Made by a program: the position numbers and the translations under genes. From an uncultured beta proteobacterium (GTDB lineage: Bacteria > Pseudomonadota > Gammaproteobacteria > Burkholderiales > Rhodocyclaceae): a stretch of 34,342 nt of DNA. Under the pieces are notes generated by a model. That model searched no databases and was not told where the DNA came from. It was given only the letters and a program-made list of their open reading frames with translations. Below are positions 8,633 to 17,082 of this stretch, piece after piece. Location: assembly GCA_903886975.1 (NCBI GenBank), contig CAISOB010000093.1, positions 1 to 34,342 of the forward strand, written 5' to 3'. Within the stretch, counting starts at the first letter, position 1. Each line of letters begins with the position of its first letter.

Positions 8633-9643
8633 TCACATGGCGGCGATCTTCTTGGTGAAGTCCTCGGCCTGGACTTCCTTGCTGAACGAAGCCCAGAACG
8701 GTTCGGCTTTGGCCATGAAGGGCTTGCGGTCGATCGCGTTGATGACCATGCCTTTCGTCTTGAGGTCGGCGAGCGAGAGCTTATCCTCTTCGGGCGCACG
8801 CGCACGCTGGAAGGCGGCGGCTTCCCGGGCGGCGTCGAGGACGGCCTTCCTCAGGTCGGGCGGCAGCGCGTCGAGGCTCTTCGGCGATGCGGTGAGGCCG
8901 AGGACGCCGCTGATATGCTCGGTGAGCGCCATGTATTTCGTGACTTCGAAGAATTTCTGCGCCAGTGTGGTGTTGGCGTCGTGCTCGTAACCGTCGATGA
9001 CGCCGGTCTGCAGCGAGGTATACACTTCGCCGAAGGACATCGGCGTCGGGCTCGCGCCCATCAGTTCGACGGCCTTCACGTAGATCGGCGACTGGATCGT
9101 GCGGATCTTGAGGCCCTTCATGTCGTCGATGTTCTTCACTTCCTTGGTGCGCGTCACGACGCTGCGGAAACCGAACGAGTCCATATAGGCGATCGGCCTG
9201 GCCCCAGCTTTTTCTTCCACGTACTTGGCGAGCAGCTGGCCGGGTTCGCCGTCCATCGCCTTGTGGATGTGATCATAGTCGCGGAACAGGAAAGGCAGGT
9301 CGAGAATCTGGAACTTGGGCGCAACCGCGCCCCAGATCGCCGTACCCGATGCCATCAGGTCGCAGATGCCCTGCTGCACCTGCTGGACGATCTCACGCTC
9401 GTTGCCGAGCATGCCGTTCGGGAAGACCTTGATTTCCACGGCGCCGCCCGTCTTGGCGGCGACCAGTTCCTTGAACTTGATGGCGAAGACGTCGAGCGCC
9501 GAATTGCCCGGCGCATGGCTGTGCGACAGGCTGAGCGAATACTTCTTGCCCTGCGCGTGGACCAGACCGCCGGGCAGCGCCGCGGCAAGCGCGGTCGCGC
9601 CGACCGTCTTCAACATCTGGCGTCGAGTGATTTTGGATTCCAT
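8633..9643 (-). CDS. dctP: TRAP transporter periplasmic solute-binding protein (DctP family)
   Basis: A 336-aa exported binding protein that would capture the substrate for the fused DctQM permease. The N-terminus has a Tat-like motif (TRRQMLK) followed by a hydrophobic segment ending GGLVHAQG. Family features include LSLSHSHAPGN, the conserved arginine region LKIRTIQSPIY (its Arg usually holds the ligand carboxylate), MSFGEVYTSLQTGVIDGYEH and the C-terminal helix region. The start is the ATG at 9643 with AGGAGG eight bases upstream; the open frame runs 14 codons further up with no support. It is the first transport gene downstream of the FadR-like regulator. The substrate is not defined by sequence; iolB downstream suggests a sugar acid. 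Confidence 0.9.
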   Translation of the reverse strand: MESKITRRQMLKTVGATALAAALPGGLVHAQGKKYSLSLSHSHAPGNSALDVFAIKFKELVAAKTGGAVEIKVFPNGMLGNEREIVQQVQQGICDLMASGTAIWGAVAPKFQILDLPFLFRDYDHIHKAMDGEPGQLLAKYVEEKAGARPIAYMDSFGFRSVVTRTKEVKNIDDMKGLKIRTIQSPIYVKAVELMGASPTPMSFGEVYTSLQTGVIDGYEHDANTTLAQKFFEVTKYMALTEHISGVLGLTASPKSLDALPPDLRKAVLDAAREAAAFQRARAPEEDKLSLADLKTKGMVINAIDRKPFMAKAEPFWASFSKEVQAEDFTKKIAAM

Positions 9644-9736
9644 TATGCTTCCCTCCTTGGGCTTGGCCCTTGTGTTTGCGTGCAAAGTGAAAAGACTATT
9701 ACCGACAGTTCTTCCTTACCTGTGACGATCCGCAGA

Positions 9737-9752
9737 CGCCAGCGGTCTGGCG
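9737..9752. terminator. Short perfect hairpin between the FadR-like gene and dctP
   Basis: CGCCAG-CGGT-CTGGCG forms a perfect 6-bp stem with a tetraloop, 22 bases after the regulator's stop codon. No T-run follows on the minus strand. It might lower read-through or protect an mRNA end inside the operon rather than stop transcription. Confidence 0.3.
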
Positions 9753-9774
9753 CGCCGCCCCCAACTCCCAACAA

Positions 9775-10560
9775 TCAAACCTTCAGTGCCGCCCGACTGC
9801 GCTTCTCGACGCGCTGCGGCACGCTGGTCTCGCACTGCGCCATCGATCGCTGCATGTGCGCTTGCATCGCCTTTGCCGCTCCGTCCGCGTCTCGTGCGGC
9901 AATGGCGTTGACCACCTTGGTATGTTCCTTGACCGCGGTCTGCGACCGCCCGCCCCGACAGGCATCCTGTTTTCGTGACAGGGTGATGATGTCCGGCGTG
10001 ATCAGGCCGATCAGCGATCGCAGTACCGGGTTGTGCGAGCATTCGGCGATCTTCAGGTGAAAGAGCAGGTCTTCTTCCAGGGCGAAGGACCCGCTGGCGA
10101 CCTGACGACAAAATTCTTCGTGGCTCTGCCGCAACTCCGCGACATCTTTTTCGGAAACACGGCTCGCGGCCAGTTTCGCGGCATGGATTTCCAGAATGAA
10201 ACGAACTTCCATCAGCGATTCGAGGTCGTTCCTGTCGAGGTTGAGCACATTGGAAATCAATCCTTCCAGCGCCTTGACCCCGAGGCTGGCGACGATCGTC
10301 CCGCTCTGCGGCAGCGTTTTCAGGATGCCGTAGAACTCAAGCCGCTTGATCGCTTCGCGGATATGGCCGCGACCGACGCCGAAGCGTTCGGCGAGAGCGC
10401 GTTCGGGCGGCAGTCGATCTCCCGGACTGAGCACGCCCGTTGAGAACAACTCCTTGATCTGCTGGATGATGATCTCGGCCGGACTCTGCAGATCGATCTC
10501 CCGGAAGTGATCGATGACCGGCTTGATGCGTGTCTTCTTCTGGTTTTCGCCGTTCGGCAT
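9775..10560 (-). CDS. FadR/UxuR-like GntR family regulator
   Basis: A 261-aa regulator with a GntR winged helix (LSPGDRLPPERALAERFGVG, about 43-62) and an FCD ligand domain (EEDLLFHLKIAECSHNPVLR near 156-175). The overall pattern is that of the FadR-subfamily regulators that control uronate or lactate genes. It heads the dctP-dctQM-iolB group, with a 131-base gap before dctP. The ATG at 10560 is chosen because an extended upstream frame shows no family sequence; its ribosome site (AAGG, ten bases away) is weak and a GTG three codons upstream is an alternative. It probably autoregulates through the palindrome at 10590-10614 and responds to the transported acid. Confidence 0.85.
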   Translation of the reverse strand: MPNGENQKKTRIKPVIDHFREIDLQSPAEIIIQQIKELFSTGVLSPGDRLPPERALAERFGVGRGHIREAIKRLEFYGILKTLPQSGTIVASLGVKALEGLISNVLNLDRNDLESLMEVRFILEIHAAKLAASRVSEKDVAELRQSHEEFCRQVASGSFALEEDLLFHLKIAECSHNPVLRSLIGLITPDIITLSRKQDACRGGRSQTAVKEHTKVVNAIAARDADGAAKAMQAHMQRSMAQCETSVPQRVEKRSRAALKV

Positions 10561-10589
10561 CTTGAGCACGACCTTATTGGTCTGTTGGT

Positions 10590-10614
10590 CGATTGGAATT
10601 TGGTTATCCAATCG
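10590..10614. promoter_or_regulatory. UxuR-like operator upstream of the FadR-like regulator
   Basis: Two nested palindromes are seen. TTGGTTATCCAA (10600-10611) is symmetric as TTGG-N4-CCAA. CGATTGG and CCAATCG (arms 10590-10596 and 10608-10614) form a 7-bp inverted repeat. E. coli UxuR/ExuR sites are built around TTGGTATACCAA, so the resemblance is close. It lies just downstream of the -10 hexamer at 10624-10629, which is a repressing position. Confidence 0.55.
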
Positions 10615-10623
10615 TTGCAGCGC

Positions 10624-10652
10624 ACGATAGTCCGTCGCCCGCCACAAGTCAA
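10624..10652 (-). promoter_or_regulatory. Sigma70-like promoter of the regulator-TRAP-iolB operon
   Basis: Minus-strand TTGACT (10652-10647) and TATCGT (10629-10624) are separated by 17 bases. Matches to consensus are 5/6 and 4/6. The palindromic operator starts ten bases further downstream. Confidence 0.55.
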
Positions 10653-10737
10653 GCGATGATCGGCAGATCAAGCGGGCCCTGCGGCGCCGTCGCACGACGG
10701 CCGCAATTCCATTCCCCGCTGTGCTTGCCTGCTTGGC

Positions 10738-11493
10738 TTAAACCGCTGGATTACGCTTGATGTTTAATACGCCATAACCCTGGCAGGTCGGCATCATTTC
10801 GATGATGTTGATATTGACATGCGGCGGCAGCATCGCCACCCAGTAAGCCGCTTCGGCGATATCGGCCGAGGTCAGCGGATTCGTGCCTTCGTAGATCTTC
10901 GCCGCCGCCGCATCGTCGCCGCGGAAACGCACGTTCGAGAACTCGGTGCCGCCGCACAGGCCGGGCGCGATATTGGTCGCGCGCACGCCGGTGCCGACGA
11001 GATCGGCGCGCAGATTGCGCGTGAACTGATCGACGAAAGCCTTGGTCGCGCCATAGACGTTGCCGCCGGGCATCGGGGTTGCGCCGGCGACCGAACCGAG
11101 GTTGATGATGGTGCCGCTGCCGCGCGCCACCATCTCCGGCAGCAGCGCATGCGTCATCGCCACCAGGCCCTTGACGTTGGTGTCTATCATCGTCTCCCAT
11201 TCGGCGAGCGAGGTGCGGTGCGCCGGCTCCAGCCCGAGCGCCAGGCCGGCGTTATTGATCAGCACATCGATCGGTTTCCAGGCGGCGGGCAAACCGGCAA
11301 GCGCCGGCGCGATCGAGGCCGTGTCGGTAACGTCGAGGGTCAGCGGCAAGACATTTGCGCCGAGTTCCCGATGCAAGCCGGCGAGCTTTTCGGCGCGCCG
11401 CGCAGTGGCGATGACTTTATGCCCGTGGCTGACAAACTTGCGCGCCATTTCGGCGCCGAAGCCTGCGCTGGCGCCGGTGATCAATACGATCAT
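10738..11493 (-). CDS. ydfG: NADP-dependent 3-hydroxy acid dehydrogenase (YdfG-type SDR)
   Basis: A 251-aa classical short-chain dehydrogenase, near-identical in length to E. coli YdfG (248), which oxidises serine, threonine and 3-hydroxypropionate-like acids. It has TGASAGFG near residue 6 for the dinucleotide, arginines after strand 2 (ATARR) that favour NADP, NNAG at 80-83, and the catalytic triad Ser134, Tyr147 and Lys151, the same numbers as in YdfG. The ATG at 11493 follows GGGAG by six bases. The open frame continues upstream to 11625 with unrelated sequence. It is divergent from the nitroreductase gene. A role in malonic semialdehyde/3-hydroxypropionate balance is possible but not shown. 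Confidence 0.85.
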   Translation of the reverse strand: MIVLITGASAGFGAEMARKFVSHGHKVIATARRAEKLAGLHRELGANVLPLTLDVTDTASIAPALAGLPAAWKPIDVLINNAGLALGLEPAHRTSLAEWETMIDTNVKGLVAMTHALLPEMVARGSGTIINLGSVAGATPMPGGNVYGATKAFVDQFTRNLRADLVGTGVRATNIAPGLCGGTEFSNVRFRGDDAAAAKIYEGTNPLTSADIAEAAYWVAMLPPHVNINIIEMMPTCQGYGVLNIKRNPAV

Positions 11494-11588
11494 CACATAC
11501 TCCCTTGAATGCAATGCTGGTTCGCGGAAAAGGCGGCCGCACCCGTTTATCCTGCGGCGCTTTGCGGACCGACGGCAGCGGCGCGGCA

Positions 11589-11611
11589 TGCAACACACAA
11601 CTCGTGTTGCA
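11589..11611. promoter_or_regulatory. Perfect 8-bp inverted repeat in the ydfG/nitroreductase divergent region
   Basis: TGCAACAC (11589-11596) and GTGTTGCA (11604-11611) are perfect inverted arms around seven bases. The whole 308-bp gap 11494-11801 holds this repeat, a hairpin GCCGAA-TCAA-TTCGGC at 11753-11768, and a possible -10 TAGAAT at 11730-11735 without a clear -35. I see no gene in it. The repeat looks like an operator for a dimeric regulator that is not encoded next to it. Confidence 0.45.
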
Positions 11612-11801
11612 AAACATGATAGCAAGAGCCGCGCCGCTGCAATCGAGTTTCGCTTTGCGCGGCCCGCAAGGAATACTTGCGCTCAAGGAAACTGCGGCAA
11701 GCGCCCTGGCTGCCGTGGCGGGCAACGGGTAGAATCGCGTTCAGGCGGTCGAGCCGAATCAATTCGGCCGAACGCATCAACAACAATTAATTGGATATCG
11801 C

Positions 11802-12506
11802 GTGAACAATCCAGCCCCACCCGAAGCGCCGCATCTCGACGTTTATGAAGCGCTGCGCCGGCGCAAATCGATCCGCGCATTTCGCTCCGAGCCGGTAGCA
11901 AAGGCGGCGATCGAGCGAATCCTCGCCGCCGCGGCCCGGGCGCCGAGCGGCACCAACATCCAGCCTTGGCAAGTCCGGGTGCTGACCGGCGCCGCACGAG
12001 CCCGACTGGTCGATGCCGTTCTGTCTTTCCGTCTCGCCAATCCCGGCGTCGAAAAATGGAATTACGCGTACTACCCGGTGAAGTGGAAGGAACCCTACCT
12101 CTCGCGCCGGCGCAAGGTCGGCTGGGATTTGTACGGGCTGCTCGGCATCACGCGCTCGGACAAAGAGTCGATCGCCGCCCAGCACAATCGCAACTTCACG
12201 TTTTTCGATGCGCCGGTCGGACTGATCTTCACCATCGACAGCGATCTCGAGCGCGGCAGCTGGCTCGATTACGGCATGTTCGTCCAATCGGTGATGCTGG
12301 CCGCCGAAGCCGAAGGCCTGGGCACCTGCCCGCAGGCCTGCTGGGCCGCCCACGCCGATATCGTCGCCAGCACGCTGTCCTTCGCGGCCAACGAACAGCT
12401 CGTCTGCGCGGTCGCGTTGGGCTATCCCGATCAGGATGCCACGGTCAATCGATTAACTACGGAACGCGCCGCGCTCGACGAATTCGTTACCTTCATCGAG
12501 GTCTAG
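11802..12506 (+). CDS. Nitroreductase family FMN oxidoreductase
   Basis: A 234-aa protein of the FMN-dependent nitroreductase family, enzymes that use NAD(P)H to reduce nitro groups, quinones or enones. Features include the N-terminal RKSIRAF motif with the FMN-binding Arg-Arg-x-Ser type pattern (RRRKSIR), RAPSGTNIQPW near 46-56 (the classical FMN and substrate loop), and the C-terminal GLGTC and CAVALGYPD stretches. It belongs to the larger subgroup with an inserted helical region (about 80-125, rich in Trp and Tyr). The start is a GTG at 11802 with only a weak GGAT upstream. It is convergent with the efflux operon, 18 bases away. The physiological substrate is unknown. Confidence 0.87.
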   Translation: MNNPAPPEAPHLDVYEALRRRKSIRAFRSEPVAKAAIERILAAAARAPSGTNIQPWQVRVLTGAARARLVDAVLSFRLANPGVEKWNYAYYPVKWKEPYLSRRRKVGWDLYGLLGITRSDKESIAAQHNRNFTFFDAPVGLIFTIDSDLERGSWLDYGMFVQSVMLAAEAEGLGTCPQACWAAHADIVASTLSFAANEQLVCAVALGYPDQDATVNRLTTERAALDEFVTFIEV

Positions 12507-12524
12507 CCGCTCGCGCGGCGGCGT

Positions 12525-13913
12525 TCAAATCAGGCCGCCGCCCAGCGACCGATAGAGATCGATCGCATTGGTCAGCCGGAGCAGGCGGGCTTGCACCAGG
12601 GCCTGCTCGGCGAGAAACAGATCGCGCTCGGCGCTCAGCACTTCGATATAGCTGGCAATGCCCGTGCGGTAGCGCTGATCGACGAGGCGCAGCAGATCGG
12701 CCTGCGCCACCTGTGCCGCCTGCTGCGCGTCGATCTGCTCATCGAGCAGGGAACGCGCGACGAGCGCGTCGGCGACTTCACGGAACGCGACCTGGATGGT
12801 CTTCTCATAATCGGCGACCGCCAGATCCTTGCGCACCTCGGTCAGCTTCAATGTCGCGCTGTTGCGCCCCGCGTCAAATATCGGTTGCAAGACTTGCGGC
12901 GCGAACGACCAGGCGCCGGAACCCGAATCGAACAAGCCGGACAGAGCGTTGCTCGCCGTACCATATCCGGCGGTCAGTGATATGCGCGGGAAGAAAGCGG
13001 CGCGCGCGGCGCCGATATTGGCATTGCTCGCCTTCAGGCGTTCTTCGGCGGCGCGGATGTCGGGGCGCCGCGTCAAGAGGTCGGAAGGCAGGCCGGCCGG
13101 CAGTTCGCTGACGATGCCCTGCGCGTCTAAGGTTTGTACCGGCGGCAGATCGGCGATCGGCCTGCCGACCAGCAGGACCAGCGCATTGGTCGCCTGCGCG
13201 CGCTGTCGCGCCAGGATAACGAGCGCGATGCGCGCGTTGAGCACCAGAGTCTCATTGGCCCGCAGGTCGAGCGCCGAGGTCGCGCCGGCGTCGAAGCGCT
13301 GCTTGGACAGCTTGTAAGCGGCATCGCGTCCGGTTAGCGTCTTCTGTGCGAGTTCCTGCTGCTCGGCGAAAGCGCGTTCGGCCAGGGCCGCTTTGGCGAC
13401 CTCGGCGATCAGGCTGATTTGCGCCGATTGGCGCGCCTCGTCCGTGGCCAGATACAGGCTCAGAGCCGCCTGATTGAGGCTGCGCACGCGGCCGAGGTAA
13501 TCGATTTCGAAGGACGCCAGGCTGAAGCCGACCTGATAGGCGCTGGCGGTCATCTGCTGCCCGGTGGTCGACAGGCTGGCCGGTGTATGCGCCCGGCTGG
13601 CGGTGAAGCCGGCGTTGATGTTCGGATAGAGATCGGCCGACTGGATGTTGTACAGCGCGCGCGCTTCCTCGATGCGCAAGGCCGCCGTGCGCAGGTCGCG
13701 ATTGTTGTCGAGCGCAGCGGCGATCAGCGTCTGCACTCCGGGATCCGGAAAGAATTCGCGCCAACTCGTTTCGGCGGCGCTGCGCGCATCCTTGCCCGCG
13801 GCGTCGGCCGGATACATTTGCGCGACCGGCGCGGCCGGGCGCAGAAAGTCGGGTATCAGCGAGCAGGCGCTGAGCGCGAATAGCACAAGCAGCGCGGCGA
13901 TCGTTCTAATCAT
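12525..13913 (-). CDS. Outer membrane efflux lipoprotein, NodT/OprM family
   Basis: A 462-aa outer membrane channel of the TolC/OprM class, the exit duct of the RND pump encoded just upstream. The lipobox is LSAC with the lipidated Cys17. Two repeated outer-membrane-factor halves are visible, with typical motifs (SWREFFPDPGVQTLIAAALDN near 50-70, LPSDLLTRRPDIRAAEERL near 278-296, and LSAERDLFLAEQ near the C-terminus). Its ATG overlaps the end of the pump gene by eight bases, which implies translational coupling. It is the last gene of the marR-adaptor-pump-channel operon. The substrate range would be hydrophobic drugs or solvents by family. Confidence 0.93.
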   Translation of the reverse strand: MIRTIAALLVLFALSACSLIPDFLRPAAPVAQMYPADAAGKDARSAAETSWREFFPDPGVQTLIAAALDNNRDLRTAALRIEEARALYNIQSADLYPNINAGFTASRAHTPASLSTTGQQMTASAYQVGFSLASFEIDYLGRVRSLNQAALSLYLATDEARQSAQISLIAEVAKAALAERAFAEQQELAQKTLTGRDAAYKLSKQRFDAGATSALDLRANETLVLNARIALVILARQRAQATNALVLLVGRPIADLPPVQTLDAQGIVSELPAGLPSDLLTRRPDIRAAEERLKASNANIGAARAAFFPRISLTAGYGTASNALSGLFDSGSGAWSFAPQVLQPIFDAGRNSATLKLTEVRKDLAVADYEKTIQVAFREVADALVARSLLDEQIDAQQAAQVAQADLLRLVDQRYRTGIASYIEVLSAERDLFLAEQALVQARLLRLTNAIDLYRSLGGGLI

Positions 13914-16900
13914 GCTGGTTCTCCCCGCGCTCGCTCTCGATTTCCCGCAGGTGCGCGGCGTACATCTTCCTTTGCCGCTCGCTGCCCTTGAAGAAGCGGC
14001 GGACGACGACGAAGAAGATCGGCACCAGAAAAACCGCCAGTGCCGTCGCCGTAATCATTCCGCCCATCACGCCGGTACCGATCGCGCGCTGGCTGCTCGA
14101 ACCGGCGCCGCTGGCGATGACCAGCGGGAAGACACCGAGGATGAAAGCGAGCGAGGTCATCAGGATCGGGCGAAAGCGCAGATGCACGGCTTCGAGCGTC
14201 GCTTCGATCAAGGTCCTGCCCTGCGCCTGCAGATCCTTGGCGTACTCGATGATCAGGATGGCGTTCTTGGCCGAGAGGCCGATGATGGCGATCAGGCCGA
14301 CCTTGAAGTAGACGTCGTCCGGCATGCCGCGCAGGGTCGCGCCGAGCAGCGCGCCGAGGATGCCGAGCGGCACGACGAGGATCACCGAGAAGGGAATCGA
14401 GGTGCTCTCGTAAAGCGCGGCGAGGCAGAGAAAAACGGCCAGCAGCGACAAGGAGAAGAGTGCCGGGGCCTGCGAACCGGACATCTTTTCTTCATAGGAG
14501 CCGGCGGTCCATTCGTAGCCGAAGCCGGCGGGCAGCTGCTTGGCCAGCCGCTCCATCTCGTCCATCGCTTCGCCGGTGCTGCGCCCTTTCGCCGCATCGC
14601 CGGAAATTTTCACAGCCGGATAGCCGTTGTAGCGCGACAGTTGCACCGCGCCGATGATCCAGTGCGACGTGGCGAACGAGGAAAACGGCACCATCGTCCC
14701 CTCCGCGTTGCGCACATAGAGTTTCTGCAAGTCTTCCGGCTGCAGGCGCTGCGGCGCATCGACCTGCAGCAGCACGCGCTGTTGCCGGCCCATGTTCGGG
14801 AAATCGTTGATGTAAGCGCCACTCAAGGCGTTCGTCATGGTGTTGTTGATTTCGGCGAAGCTGACGCCGAGGGCGCTGGCTTTGTCACGGTCGACGTCGA
14901 CCTGTAGCTGCGGCGTGTCTTCGAGGCCTTCGGGGCGGGTACCGACGAGCACCGGACTTTTCGCCGCCATACCCAGGAGCTGATTGCGTGCGGCCAGCAA
15001 TGCGTCGTGGCCGAGTCCGCCGCGGTCCTGCAAGCGGAAGGTGAAACCGGTCGCGTTGCCAAGTTCGCGGATCGGCGGCGGGTTGATCGGGTAGATGATC
15101 GCGTCGCGAATGCCCATGAACACGCCGAAAGCGCGGCTGGCGATCGCGCTGGCCGACTGATCGGGCGGGCGCAAGCTCCAGTCGGTCAAAGGCGTGAACA
15201 CCAGGCCGGCATTCTGGCCGCTGCCGGAAAAACTGAATCCGGTGACGGCGATGGTGCGGGCGATCGGCGGCTGCTTCAGGTAATAGGCTTCGACCTGTTC
15301 GAGCACCGCCGTCGTCCGGCTGGCGCTCGCGCCCGGCGGCAGCTGGACGTTGGTGATGATGAAGCCCTGATCTTCGATCGGCAGGAAGGATGAGGGCAGG
15401 CGGTAGTAAAGCAGCGCGACGCAGGCGATGATCACGCCATAGATGATCATGTAGCGCCCGGTCGTGAGCAGCATCCTGGCGATCAGGCTTTGATAGCCGA
15501 GCGCGGTGCGGTGGAAGCCGCGATTGAACCAGCCGAAGAAACCGGTCTTTTCATGATGATGGCCGGCGACCACCGGTTGCAGGATCAGCGCACAGAGCGC
15601 CGGGGTCAGGGTCAGCGCCATCAGCGCCGAGAACAGCATCGCGGAAACCATCGACAGCGTGAACTGACGGTAGATCGCCCCGACGGCGCCGCCGAAGAAT
15701 GCCATCGGTATGAACACCGCGGTCAGCACCAGCGTGATGCCGACGATCGCACCGGTGATCTGGCCCATGGCCTTGCGCGTTGCATCACGCGGCGACAGGC
15801 CTTCTTCGCTCATGATGCGTTCGACGTTCTCGACGACGACGATCGCGTCGTCGACCAGGATGCCGATCGCCAGCACCATGCCGAACATGGTCAGCACGTT
15901 GATCGAATAGCCGAACGCCGCCATTGACGCGAACGTCCCCATCAGCGCCACCGGTACGACGATGGTCGGAATCAACGTATAGCGAATGTTCTGCAGGAAC
16001 AGGTACATCACCAGGAAGACCAGCACCACCGCCTCGAACAGCGTCTTGACCACTTCCTCGATCGAAATCTGCACGAACAGCGAAGTGTCGTAAGGAATGT
16101 CGTAACGTACGCCGGCCGGGAAATAATGCGACAGCTCTTCCATCTTGGCGCGCACCGCCTTGGCGGTGGCCAGGGCGTTGGCCGTCGGCGACAGTTGCAC
16201 GCCGACCGCCGAAGTCGGCTTGCCGTTGAGTCGCGCCGAAGTGGCGTAACTCTGCCCGCCGATTTCGATGCGCGCGACGTCATGCAGACGCGCCGTCGAG
16301 CCGTCCGGATTGGCGCGCAGGACGATATTGCCGAACTCCTCGGGCGTCGTCAGCTGGCCGGTCACGATGATCGGCGCGGCGATGCGCTGCGCCGTCGGGC
16401 TCGGCAGATCGCCGAGCGTGCCCGAAGCGACCTGGGCGTTCTGGCCGCGAATGGCGTTGGCAACGTCGGTCGGGGTCAGCTTCAGGCCGACCAGCTTGGC
16501 CGGATCCAGCCAGACGCGCATCGCGCGCTCGGTGCCGAAGAGCTGCGCCTGACCGACGCCCGGGACGCGCCGGATTTCATTGAGGACATTGCGCGACAGA
16601 TAGTCGCCGAGAGCGACCGGATCGAGCCGTTCATCGGTCGACGAGAGCGTCGTAAACAGCAGGAAATTGCTGCGCGCCTTGGTGACGACAACGCCTTGCT
16701 GGGTAACCGATTGCGGCAGGCGCGGCTCGACGCGCTTCAAGCGGTTCTGCACATCGACCGCGGCGAGATCTGGATTGGTGCCCGGCACGAAGGTGACGGT
16801 GATCGTCGCCTGGCCGTTGGCTTCGCTTTGCGACTCGATGTATTGCAAGCCGTCGGCGCCGTTCATTTCCTGCTCGATCAGGCTCGTGACGCTCTCGTCG

Positions 16901-17070
16901 AGCGTCTTGGCCGAAGCGCCCGGATAGGTGGCGGTGATCACCACCGACGGCGGTGCGATCGTCGGGTATTGCGCGACCGGCAGTTGGGTGATCGCCAGCG
17001 CCCCGCCGATCAGGATGAAGAGGGCGATCACCGCGGCAAAGACCGGGCGGTCGATGAAGAACTTGACCAT
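13906..17070 (-). CDS. RND multidrug efflux pump, HAE1/AcrB family
   Basis: A 1054-aa inner-membrane proton-driven exporter, full length for the family (AcrB is 1049). The start VKFFIDRPVFAAVIALFI and the GxxxDD motif in TM4 (ILVDDAIVVVEN, Asp407-Asp408, same numbers as AcrB) are seen. The proton-relay lysine is Lys935 (GLSAKNAIL). Two large periplasmic loops follow TM1 and TM7, as in AcrB. Twelve hydrophobic segments can be traced. It lies 12 bases after the adaptor gene and overlaps the channel gene by eight bases, so this is a complete tripartite system. MarR upstream is the likely regulator. Drug specificity cannot be inferred. Confidence 0.95.
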   Translation of the reverse strand: MVKFFIDRPVFAAVIALFILIGGALAITQLPVAQYPTIAPPSVVITATYPGASAKTLDESVTSLIEQEMNGADGLQYIESQSEANGQATITVTFVPGTNPDLAAVDVQNRLKRVEPRLPQSVTQQGVVVTKARSNFLLFTTLSSTDERLDPVALGDYLSRNVLNEIRRVPGVGQAQLFGTERAMRVWLDPAKLVGLKLTPTDVANAIRGQNAQVASGTLGDLPSPTAQRIAAPIIVTGQLTTPEEFGNIVLRANPDGSTARLHDVARIEIGGQSYATSARLNGKPTSAVGVQLSPTANALATAKAVRAKMEELSHYFPAGVRYDIPYDTSLFVQISIEEVVKTLFEAVVLVFLVMYLFLQNIRYTLIPTIVVPVALMGTFASMAAFGYSINVLTMFGMVLAIGILVDDAIVVVENVERIMSEEGLSPRDATRKAMGQITGAIVGITLVLTAVFIPMAFFGGAVGAIYRQFTLSMVSAMLFSALMALTLTPALCALILQPVVAGHHHEKTGFFGWFNRGFHRTALGYQSLIARMLLTTGRYMIIYGVIIACVALLYYRLPSSFLPIEDQGFIITNVQLPPGASASRTTAVLEQVEAYYLKQPPIARTIAVTGFSFSGSGQNAGLVFTPLTDWSLRPPDQSASAIASRAFGVFMGIRDAIIYPINPPPIRELGNATGFTFRLQDRGGLGHDALLAARNQLLGMAAKSPVLVGTRPEGLEDTPQLQVDVDRDKASALGVSFAEINNTMTNALSGAYINDFPNMGRQQRVLLQVDAPQRLQPEDLQKLYVRNAEGTMVPFSSFATSHWIIGAVQLSRYNGYPAVKISGDAAKGRSTGEAMDEMERLAKQLPAGFGYEWTAGSYEEKMSGSQAPALFSLSLLAVFLCLAALYESTSIPFSVILVVPLGILGALLGATLRGMPDDVYFKVGLIAIIGLSAKNAILIIEYAKDLQAQGRTLIEATLEAVHLRFRPILMTSLAFILGVFPLVIASGAGSSSQRAIGTGVMGGMITATALAVFLVPIFFVVVRRFFKGSERQRKMYAAHLREIESERGENQHD

Positions 17071-17082
17071 GTGCGAAGACCC

